Assembly (NCBI GenBank): GCA_966112835.1 | Contig: CBHWEI010000182.1 | Coordinates: 1 to 8,330 of the forward strand | Origin: UBA668 sp966112835 | GTDB taxonomy: Bacteria > Actinomycetota > Acidimicrobiia > Acidimicrobiales > Ilumatobacteraceae | DNA length: 8,330 nt | Direction: 5' to 3' | Part shown: positions 1-4,894 of the stretch, in pieces | Layout of the letters: every line of letters begins with the position of its first letter | Numbering within the stretch: position 1 is the first letter of the stretch | Made by a program: the position numbers and the translations under genes | The notes under the pieces: model-generated | What the model was told of the DNA's origin: nothing | Databases searched by the model: none | Seen by the model: the letters and a program-made list of their open reading frames with translations, nothing else

Positions 1-57
1 GCCTCGGTCGTGGTGGGGGCCTCGGTCGTGGTGGTCGGCGCCTCGGTGGTGGTGGTC
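1..57 (-). repeat. Start of PTTTTEA-coding tandem repeats
   Basis: Threonine-rich repeats of about 21 bases coding TTTTEAP, TTTTEAP and TTTEA. They begin here and continue past the window edge. They are the same type as the stalk repeats of the gene at 989-1981. They form an extended, probably O-glycosylated spacer in the protein; glycosylation is inferred from Thr/Pro composition only. Confidence 0.85.
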
Positions 58-587
58 ACCTGGCAGTCGTCGTCGCCTTCGTTGTCGTCACCCTCGTCGT
101 CGCTGCTGTCGCCGGTGCTGTGGGCGACACGGCTCGAGCCGTGGCTGCCGCCCTCGCCGTCGTCGCTCTCCGACTCGGAGCTGTTGTCGTCCGACTCGCT
201 CTCGCTGTCGCAGCCGGGGGTGGCCTCGCTGGTGGTGGTCACGGCCGGCGCGCAGCCGGTGGCGATCCACGACGAGTCGCCGAGGCCGTCGAAGTGCATG
301 ACCTCGTCGTCGTCGTTCGTGTAGTCGAAGGCCGGGATGATGTCGTAGCGACCCTCGTGGGTGTGGGTCGAGTGACCCTTGGTGAAGATCGAGGCGACAT
401 CGACCTCGATGATGTTGTACCCGTTCTTGGTCTCGCCCTTGCCGGACACGGCGTGGCAGATGGTGACCTTGTGGGTGGGGTTGGGCTTGGTGGCGCTCGC
501 CACACCAGGCGAAACGATCAGGCCGGCGACGGCGAGCGCCGCACCGGCGATCGCAGTGGTCATTCCAACGGTCTTACGGCTGTTCAC
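1..587 (-). CDS. Secreted repeat-stalk surface protein, partial (C-terminus beyond window)
   Basis: Exported, probably wall-attached protein of unknown function; 195 codons are visible and the frame is still open at position 1. Layout: signal peptide (residues 1-32, basic NSRK start, Ala-rich core, cleavage likely after ASA); a small domain at about 40-112 with ICH (43-45) and YDIIPAFDY (81-89), resembling the ICHAT...DIIPPF domain I recall from actinobacterial surface proteins; an acidic Ser/Asp/Glu-rich stretch (127-174) bounded by Cys126 and Cys175; then TTTTEAP repeats from 178. I chose the GTG start at 587 because a GGAG lies 6 bases upstream and the encoded MNSRKT matches the start of the neighbouring paralogous leader. 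An in-frame ATG at 599 would add four residues, but the GGAG would then be inside the gene and no ribosome site precedes it. An LPXTG-type anchor is expected to the left of the window by analogy with the next gene. The gene has its own promoter-like region. Reading as a secreted protein is firm; function is unknown. Confidence 0.85.
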   Translation of the reverse strand, partial: MNSRKTVGMTTAIAGAALAVAGLIVSPGVASATKPNPTHKVTICHAVSGKGETKNGYNIIEVDVASIFTKGHSTHTHEGRYDIIPAFDYTNDDDEVMHFDGLGDSSWIATGCAPAVTTTSEATPGCDSESESDDNSSESESDDGEGGSHGSSRVAHSTGDSSDDEGDDNEGDDDCQVTTTTEAPTTTTEAPTTTE

Positions 588-593
588 GGGGTT

Positions 594-597
594 CTCC
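594..597 (-). promoter_or_regulatory. Ribosome binding site deciding the GTG start
   Basis: GGAG lies 6 bases before the GTG at 587. It overlaps the alternative ATG at 599, so ribosome binding here favours GTG. The same GATGGAGA context precedes the paralogous gene, where the corresponding ATG is out of frame, which supports the GTG choice. Confidence 0.65.
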
Positions 598-601
598 ATC
601 A

Positions 602-617
602 CTCGAAGTAGCACGAG
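602..617 (-). promoter_or_regulatory. Small leader hairpin next to the ribosome site
   Basis: CTCG-N8-CGAG, a four-base-pair stem ending 4 bases before the GGAG ribosome site. It is weak alone, but the same stem, same loop length and the loop core GCTAC occur at the same place before the other surface-protein gene (2000-2015). It could affect translation or leader stability; common ancestry of the leaders is the alternative. Confidence 0.3.
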
Positions 618-648
618 GTCATGGTACGTGAGGCTTACGGAACGTGAC

Positions 649-666
649 ATAGGCCGTGTGCCCTAT
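649..666. promoter_or_regulatory. Inverted repeat ATAGG-N8-CCTAT, candidate operator
   Basis: Perfect 5-base arms with an 8-base spacer. It overlaps the predicted -10 element and the expected transcription start of the left surface-protein gene. The identical arms and spacing recur at 2047-2064 before the other surface gene, while six of the eight spacer bases differ. Position and dyad symmetry suit a dimeric repressor or a start-site regulator. No regulator gene is visible in the window. Confidence 0.4.
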
Positions 667-692
667 TCCCCTATTCGTCTGGTTTTTGTCAA
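663..692 (-). promoter_or_regulatory. Predicted promoter of the left surface-protein gene
   Basis: TTGACA (687-692), 18 bases, then GAATAG (663-668) on the minus strand. The predicted start lies about 70 bases before the GTG. The octamer GAATAGGG is present twice in tandem (661-676); the paralogous promoter has one copy. The -10 is a poor match to TATAAT. A second reading, also conserved in both genes, is an ECF-sigma type promoter GGAAT-N16-GTC. I cannot choose between them from sequence. Confidence 0.45.
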
Positions 693-868
693 AGAACCGA
701 CCCTGCGTCACAGAATTCGCGGTTTTCTGATGAGATCCACGAATTTTGCCACCACGAAGTGCCACACTTCAACTACGTGAGGTGGTTGTCGCACTACAAC
801 TGTCTCAGCGACGTTCGACCTACGACCATGCGCGACAGAGGATTCCGTGATGACGGACCGGACGCGAC

Positions 869-896
869 GAGGCCACCCGTCGAAACGGGTGGCCTC
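869..896 (-). terminator. Strong hairpin, likely terminator of the LPXTG gene
   Basis: A perfect 12-base-pair stem, GAGGCCACCCGT paired with ACGGGTGGCCTC, with a four-base loop that reads TTCG on the minus strand. It lies 93 bases past the stop of the gene ending at 989. No U-tract follows, which is common for terminators in high-GC actinomycetes. It also separates that gene from the promoter of the left gene. Confidence 0.7.
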
Positions 897-907
897 ATGG
901 CAGCTGT

Positions 908-934
908 CGGAGCGGGTTCTCGCCACCCGCTCCG
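908..934 (-). terminator. Second hairpin in tandem, likely part of terminator
   Basis: A 10-base-pair stem (GGAGCGGGT paired with ACCCGCTCC plus an outer C-G pair) with a 7-base loop, 11 bases from the hairpin at 869-896. It is the first structure met after the stop at 989. No U-tract is seen. Together the two stems form a tandem termination or 3'-end stabilising region. Confidence 0.6.
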
Positions 935-988
935 TCAGCGGTGCTCACCGATCGAGGGGGCGACCGGTGTCCTGGATGGGGATCGTGA

Positions 989-1981
989 TCAGGCGTCCTG
1001 CGGGCGCCGGCCGAGTGCGACGGTCAGCAGACCGCCGACCGACAGGGCCAGGCCGAGCATGAGGAGCATGTTCGAGTCGCCACCGGTACGGGGCAGACCG
1101 TTCGCCGTCGTGGTGGTGGGACCGTCGCTGCCCGACGCCGTCGTGGTGGGGCCTTCCTGGCCGACCTCGGTGGTGGTGGTCTCGGCCACCGTGGTGGTCG
1201 GGCCCTCCTGGCCGATCGACGTGGTCGGGCCCTCGGTGGTGGGCGGCTCCGTGGTGGGCGGCAGCGTCGTGGGTGCTGCCGTCGTGGTCGGCGCCTCGGT
1301 CGTGGTCGTCGGAGCCTCGGTCGTCGTGGTCGGCGCCTCGGTCGTCGTGGTCGGCGCCCCGGTCGTCGTGGTCGGCGCCTCGGTCGTGGTCGTCGGAGCC
1401 TCGGTCGTCGTGGTCGGAGCCTCGGTCGTCGTGGTCGGAGCCTCGGTCGTCGTGGTCGGTGCCTCGGTCGTCGTGGTCGGAGCAGCCGTCGTGGTCGGAG
1501 CAGCCGTCGTGGTCGGAGCAGCCGTCGTGGTCGGAGCAGCCGTCGTGGTGGGGGCCGCGGTCGTCGTGGTGACGGCCGGGGTGGTGCCCTTGCAGACGAT
1601 CCAGTGCGAGATGTTCGGCTTCTGGCCGCCGTTGTTCAGCGGCGGGTAGTAGGCCACACCGGCCGACGGGTGCTGGATGACCGTGTCGCCGTTGCCGCCG
1701 TTCACCACCAGGAGCTCCCAGTGGTCGCCGGGCCAGCTCTGGTCGAACACGTTCAGGGTGACGGCCTTGCTGTTGTTCGTCACCGAGCCGTGGGCGTTGC
1801 TCTCGTAGCCGTGCTTGTAGCACAGGGCGTTGGGGTGCTCACCCATGTTCACCCAGTACGAGGCGTTGTTGCTGTTGTTCACAGCGGTGGCGCTGGCGAT
1901 GCCCGGCGTCACCAGGCTGGCCACGGCGAGCGCCGCGCCGGCGATCGCTGTGGTGATTCCGAAGGTCTTACGGCTGTTCAT
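989..1981 (-). CDS. LPXTG-anchored repeat-stalk surface protein
   Basis: Complete 330-residue protein predicted to be exported and covalently attached to the cell wall by sortase. Layout: signal peptide (1-32, NSRK basic start, cleavage likely after ASA); a globular domain (about 33-131) with Cys54 and Cys130, a VVNGG motif (92-96), then PPLNNGG and NISHWIVC, resembling the VKGG...P.N...ISHV.FC surface domain I recall from actinobacteria; a stalk of PTTTAA and PTTTTEA repeats (142-237); a less regular Thr/Pro/Gly-rich linker (238-295); LPRTG (296-300), a hydrophobic helix (about 305-323) and a basic RR tail. The ATG at 1981 is preceded by GGAG 10 bases upstream. Its signal peptide and upstream DNA are nearly those of the next gene to the left, while the mature domains differ. 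It has its own promoter-like region and ends before two hairpins. Binding partner and function are unknown. The sortase was not seen in the window. Confidence 0.9.
   Translation of the reverse strand: MNSRKTFGITTAIAGAALAVASLVTPGIASATAVNNSNNASYWVNMGEHPNALCYKHGYESNAHGSVTNNSKAVTLNVFDQSWPGDHWELLVVNGGNGDTVIQHPSAGVAYYPPLNNGGQKPNISHWIVCKGTTPAVTTTTAAPTTTAAPTTTAAPTTTAAPTTTAAPTTTTEAPTTTTEAPTTTTEAPTTTTEAPTTTTEAPTTTTGAPTTTTEAPTTTTEAPTTTTEAPTTTAAPTTLPPTTEPPTTEGPTTSIGQEGPTTTVAETTTTEVGQEGPTTTASGSDGPTTTTANGLPRTGGDSNMLLMLGLALSVGGLLTVALGRRPQDA
1271..1558 (-). repeat. In-frame tandem repeats coding the Thr-rich stalk
   Basis: About fourteen units. The upstream part of the coding strand has 18-base units (PTTTAA), four of them identical at 1477-1548. 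Then come about nine 21-base units (PTTTTEA, one with Gly for Glu) and a last PTTTAA-like unit. Unit lengths are multiples of three, so copy-number change by slippage or recombination would keep the frame and alter stalk length only. Confidence 0.9.
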
Positions 1982-1991
1982 GGGTGGGGGT

Positions 1992-1995
1992 CTCC
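1992..1995 (-). promoter_or_regulatory. Ribosome binding site of the LPXTG gene
   Basis: GGAG lies 10 bases before the ATG at 1981, a longish spacing. An ATG at 1998 overlapping this site opens only a nine-codon frame, out of register with the gene, so it cannot be the gene's start. Confidence 0.6.
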
Positions 1996-1999
1996 ATCA

Positions 2000-2015
2000 C
2001 TCGGGGTAGCTCGAG
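2000..2015 (-). promoter_or_regulatory. Small leader hairpin next to the ribosome site
   Basis: CTCG-N8-CGAG, counterpart of the stem at 602-617, with the same distance to GGAG (4 bases) and the same GCTAC loop core. Weak stem; its support is its repetition in both leaders. Confidence 0.3.
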
Positions 2016-2046
2016 ATCATGGTAAGTGAGGACGACGTTACGTGAC

Positions 2047-2064
2047 ATAGGTCGTCGTCCCTAT
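2047..2064. promoter_or_regulatory. Inverted repeat ATAGG-N8-CCTAT, candidate operator
   Basis: Same arms and same 8-base spacing as the site at 649-666, in the same position relative to the promoter-like GAATAG. The spacer is mostly different (six of eight bases), as expected if the arms rather than the spacer are under constraint. Confidence 0.4.
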
Positions 2065-2090
2065 TCCAAGATTTGTCTCACTTTCTTCAA
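2061..2090 (-). promoter_or_regulatory. Predicted promoter of the LPXTG gene
   Basis: TTGAAG (2085-2090), 18 bases, then GAATAG (2061-2066) on the minus strand, giving a start about 70 bases before the ATG. The geometry is identical to the promoter at 663-692 although the spacer sequence has diverged. An ECF-type GGAAT-N16-GTC reading is also possible. Confidence 0.45.
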
Positions 2091-2289
2091 ACTATCTACT
2101 CCCAGCGTTGAGAACCGGTCAGTTCTGAGATTCGCGGCCGAAAAATCGGTCACATCCACCCTCAGATGGCGACGCGCCGTGGTCGGACCCACACAACCAG
2201 ATGTTTGGGCTCGATCGGAGCACAGAGAACGCAGACGAACGCGACACCTCCGCCGACCCCGAAGGTGGCTCGTCGGCAGCGTTGTCAGC

Positions 2290-2337
2290 GGTGCGGTGGC
2301 GGTGCGTGGCGGTGCGGTGGCGGTGCGTGGCGGTGCG
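2290..2337. repeat. 21-base tandem repeat, about 2.3 copies
   Basis: Two identical 21-base copies (2290-2310 and 2311-2331) and the first bases of a third. Each copy is built from shorter GGTGCGGTGGC and GGTGCGTGGC parts. It lies in non-coding DNA 27 bases past the methyltransferase stop. No function is apparent; slippage in GC-rich DNA is the simplest origin. Confidence 0.75.
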
Positions 2338-2363
2338 CAGGGCACCGCGCCGTGCCGGTGGAT

Positions 2364-3386
2364 TCAGCCGCCCGCGGACCATTCCAGGGCCAGGAAGGCC
2401 CCCAGACCGGTCGGATCCAGCAGGCTCTCGGCCTCGCGGACCCGACTGCGCATGCGCAGCGAGCGCAGGTCGGGCCGCGACGCCGTGGCGTTCCACACCT
2501 CCACGCCCTCGGCCACCAGTTCCTCGATGCCCCAGCGGGTGAGGAACTGCGCCTGGGTGCGCACCGCGTCGGGTTCGGGCAGCTGGTCGATGCACACCTG
2601 GGTGGTGACGTCCTGCTCGCCAGGGGCCCGCAGGTAGTGCACGCCCCGCTCGTGCCCCCGGTAGGTGCGAAGCCAGTCGCGCCACGGCGAGGCCGCCAGC
2701 ATGGCCGTGCGCGGCGTGCAGTAGTCGAACGCCAGCACCGTGCCGGCTGGCAGACGACGCCGGACATCGGTCACCCACGCCGCTGCAGCGAGCTGGACGG
2801 GAACACGGGCACCGTGCGATGCGTGCGCCGGCAGATGCGACCAGTCGGCCGGGACGGGCGCGGTCACCTCACTCAGGGTGCCGTCGCCGGCGACCTCCAC
2901 CACGGCCTCGCGCCACCTGCCGTCGAACACGGCCAACCGGAAGGGAAGGTTGTCGAGCAGCTCGTTGGCCACGACGACGCCCACCAGGTCGCCCTCGGGC
3001 AGTGCTGCAGCCGAGACCACGCCGTCGGGGTGGTTGGCCCGTTGCGCCGCCGACAGCTCGACCGCCACGTACCGGTCGTGCCACTGCGGCGCTGCGGCCA
3101 GCACCGCGCGCGCCAGGGTGCCCGGGCCGGCACCCACCTCGTACACACGGAACGCGTCGGGTCGCCCGAGCCGGTCGTACTCGGCGTCGATCCAGCGGGC
3201 CAGCACGTCGCCGAACAACGGCCCCACCTCGGGCGCGGTGATGAAGTCGCCACGTCGTCCGGCGTGCCCGCCGGACGTGTAGAAGCCGTGCTCGCCGTAC
3301 AGCGCGAGCTGCAGGTACTCGTCGAAGTGCAGCGGCCGTCCGAGCTCGCGGCGCGCCGCGAGCAGGTCGTCAGCGGCCGAAGGCAC
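2364..3386 (-). CDS. MidA/NDUFAF7-family SAM-dependent methyltransferase
   Basis: A 340-residue class I methyltransferase of the MidA family (COG1565, DUF185). The mitochondrial member NDUFAF7 methylates an arginine of complex I subunit NDUFS2 during assembly. Family marks visible: FDEYLQLALYGEHGFY (21-36), GDFITAPEVGPLFG (46-59), the SAM-binding EVGAGPGT (83-90), and NELLDNLPF (141-149). Length is close to typical bacterial members and no domain is missing. The start is GTG at 3386, 17 bases inside the end of nuoN, with no strong ribosome site, suggesting translational coupling to nuoN. The first good alternative start would cut into the conserved N-terminal segment. Cytoplasmic; it is the last gene of the nuo transcript in this window. 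The link with complex I is inferred from family and position; the bacterial substrate (NuoD would be the counterpart of NDUFS2) is not shown by the sequence. Confidence 0.92.
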   Translation of the reverse strand: MPSAADDLLAARRELGRPLHFDEYLQLALYGEHGFYTSGGHAGRRGDFITAPEVGPLFGDVLARWIDAEYDRLGRPDAFRVYEVGAGPGTLARAVLAAAPQWHDRYVAVELSAAQRANHPDGVVSAAALPEGDLVGVVVANELLDNLPFRLAVFDGRWREAVVEVAGDGTLSEVTAPVPADWSHLPAHASHGARVPVQLAAAAWVTDVRRRLPAGTVLAFDYCTPRTAMLAASPWRDWLRTYRGHERGVHYLRAPGEQDVTTQVCIDQLPEPDAVRTQAQFLTRWGIEELVAEGVEVWNATASRPDLRSLRMRSRVREAESLLDPTGLGAFLALEWSAGG

Positions 3387-4890
3387 CGGACAGGTCGCTC
3401 AGCTCACCGAACTTGGAGACCAGGCCGGGCAGCACACCGAAAAGCACCGTGCAGATGCCGGTGATGGCGAGCGCCGCCACGACAGGTGCCTGCACCTTGA
3501 TGGGCGTGGTGTCGCCGTCGGGCACGGGCTTCATCCACATCTCACGCATGAGCATGATGTAGTAGGCCGTGGCGATGACCGCGTTGATGGCACCGATGAC
3601 GGCGATGCTGTAGCCCCAACCGCCACCTGCGTCGATGACGGCCTTGAAGGCGCCGAACTTGGCGTACCAACCGCCGAGGGGCGGAATGCCGGCGAGCGAG
3701 GCGAGGAAGATGGTCATCATCACGGTGAGCCCGGGTGCGTAGCTGAACAGGCCGCCGAAGCTGCTGATCTCGCCGCTGCGGGTCTTGCGCGACACGGCGA
3801 TGACCACGGCGAACACACCGAGGTTCGTGGCGGCGTAGATGATGAGGTACGTCATGACCGCACGCAGCGAGGCGCTGGCGGCGTCGCCGGTGCCGGCCAT
3901 GGCGAGCGGCATCAGGATGAAACCACCCTGGCTGATGCTCGAGTAGGCCAGCAGTCGCACGACGTTCTTCTGCTTCAGGGCCACCAGGTTGCCCACCGTC
4001 ATGGTGAGGGCGGCGAGCACCCACAGCATCGGCTTGTACACGTCGCTGGCCACCGGGAAGGTGAGGTACACCAGCGCCACGATGCCGACGAAGCCGGCGG
4101 CCTTCGAGGCGACGCTGAGGAACGCCGTGACCGGCGTCGGCGCACCCTCGTAGGTGTCGGGTGCCCAGGTGTGGAACGGGACGGCACTGATCTTGAAGGC
4201 GAAGCCGATGAGCACGAACGCCACGGCCACCACCTGCACGCCCACCTTGTCGCCCTGGAGCGTGATGACCTTGCCGATGTCGGCCAGCTTGGTGCTGTTG
4301 GCCAGGCCGTAGAGCAGGCTCATGCCGTACAGCAGCACTGCGCTGGCGAACACGCCGAGCAGGTAGTACTTCACGCCGGCTTCGTTGCTCTTGCGGTCGC
4401 GCTTCTTCCAGGCCGCCATCATGTAGGCGGGGATGGACAGGAACTCGAGCGCCACGAACACCGAGATGAGGTCGCGCGACGACGTGAGCATGACCATGCC
4501 GAGGATGCTGCTGAGCAGCAGCACGTAGTACTCGCCCTGGTAGTAGCCGCCCTCTTCGATCTCGTTCGTGCTGAGCAGCACGACCACGTAGCCGGCGAGC
4601 AGGAACAGCGCCTTCAGCACCAGGCTGAAGTTGTCGGTGATGTAGCGGCCGTCGCCCAGCGCGTCGCGGACGTCGTCTCCGATGACCGCGAGGGTGACCA
4701 CGGGCAGCACCGCACCGAGCAGGAAGAAGCCGGTGATGGTGCCCGTGATCCAGCGACGGTGCTCGGGCACGAACAGGTCGACGAGCAGCACGATGCAGAT
4801 GCCGGCCGCGAGCACGATCTCGGGCGCGAGGGCGTGGTAGTCGACATTCGGTGCGACGAAGTCGCCCGCGGCGAGGAGCGATGCGAGCAT
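3370..4890 (-). CDS. nuoN: NADH-quinone oxidoreductase subunit N
   Basis: A 506-residue integral membrane subunit of complex I, one of three antiporter-like proton-translocating subunits in the membrane arm. About 14 hydrophobic segments are visible. Residues matching the proton-path set of E. coli NuoN are present: Glu149 in ALEFLSIPAYM, Lys233 in FAFKISAVPFHTW, Lys263 in ASKAAGF and Lys411 in WYAKFGAF. APDTYEGAPTPVTAF (243-257) is a strong NuoN signature. Length is close to E. coli NuoN (485). The ATG at 4890 is 4 bases after the nuoM stop, with a weak GGGAAG ribosome site inside the end of nuoM, so it is probably coupled. The 3' end overlaps the methyltransferase start by 17 bases. Nothing is broken or missing. 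Confidence 0.97.
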   Translation of the reverse strand: MLASLLAAGDFVAPNVDYHALAPEIVLAAGICIVLLVDLFVPEHRRWITGTITGFFLLGAVLPVVTLAVIGDDVRDALGDGRYITDNFSLVLKALFLLAGYVVVLLSTNEIEEGGYYQGEYYVLLLSSILGMVMLTSSRDLISVFVALEFLSIPAYMMAAWKKRDRKSNEAGVKYYLLGVFASAVLLYGMSLLYGLANSTKLADIGKVITLQGDKVGVQVVAVAFVLIGFAFKISAVPFHTWAPDTYEGAPTPVTAFLSVASKAAGFVGIVALVYLTFPVASDVYKPMLWVLAALTMTVGNLVALKQKNVVRLLAYSSISQGGFILMPLAMAGTGDAASASLRAVMTYLIIYAATNLGVFAVVIAVSRKTRSGEISSFGGLFSYAPGLTVMMTIFLASLAGIPPLGGWYAKFGAFKAVIDAGGGWGYSIAVIGAINAVIATAYYIMLMREMWMKPVPDGDTTPIKVQAPVVAALAITGICTVLFGVLPGLVSKFGELSDLSGAFGR

Positions 4891-4894
4891 CAGG

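Larger units (their letters stand above)
588..988. other. Intergenic region between the two surface-protein genes
   Basis: About 400 bases without a supportable gene. From right to left it holds two strong hairpins, probably terminating the gene that ends at 989 (934-908 and 896-869); an AT-richer stretch (about 720-800) with a short inverted repeat, GAAGTG-CCA-CACTTC, at 756-770; the promoter-like pair of the left gene (692-663); an inverted repeat (666-649); and a leader with a small hairpin and GGAG ribosome site (617-594). Short open frames crossing it run through the terminator hairpins and look like no known protein. Confidence 0.7.
1982..2363. other. Intergenic region before the LPXTG gene
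   Basis: About 380 bases without a supportable gene. From right to left it holds weak GC-rich stems after the methyltransferase stop (GGCAC-N6-GTGCC at 2341-2356; GCCGAC/GTCGGC at 2252-2277), a 21-base tandem repeat (2290-2337), a hairpin with a four-base loop (2136-2151), AGAAC-N6-GTTCT at 2111-2126, then the promoter, inverted repeat, leader hairpin and ribosome site of the LPXTG gene. I see no clear terminator for the nuo transcript. Confidence 0.6.

Noticed and set aside
708..926. 72-codon minus-strand frame between the surface genes
   Set aside because: It reads through the terminator hairpins, has no ribosome site and resembles nothing I know.
1271..1558. Repeat array considered as a CRISPR
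   Set aside because: Repeats are contiguous without spacers, 18-21 bases long and in frame within a secreted protein.
759..1649. Long plus-strand open frame rich in VVVVGAS repeats
   Set aside because: It is the reverse shadow of the Thr-rich stalk repeats and the terminator hairpins; low complexity, no ribosome site or recognisable domain. The minus-strand frame has a signal peptide and LPXTG end.
945..1823. Minus-strand frame with DHDDRG-like repeats over the LPXTG gene
   Set aside because: Out-of-frame reading of the same repeats as the gene at 989-1981; Arg/His/Asp-rich low complexity without domains.
2061..2345. 94-codon minus-strand frame before the LPXTG gene
   Set aside because: It begins in the 21-base tandem repeat and ends in the promoter of the LPXTG gene; low-complexity start and no ribosome site.
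2341..2356. GGCAC-N6-GTGCC as terminator of the nuo transcript
   Set aside because: Only a five-base-pair stem with an internal mismatch and no U-tract; such stems are frequent in GC-rich DNA.
2166..3464. 432-codon plus-strand open frame opposite the methyltransferase
   Set aside because: Arg/His/Gly-rich antisense shadow without domains; the minus-strand frame carries all MidA-family motifs.
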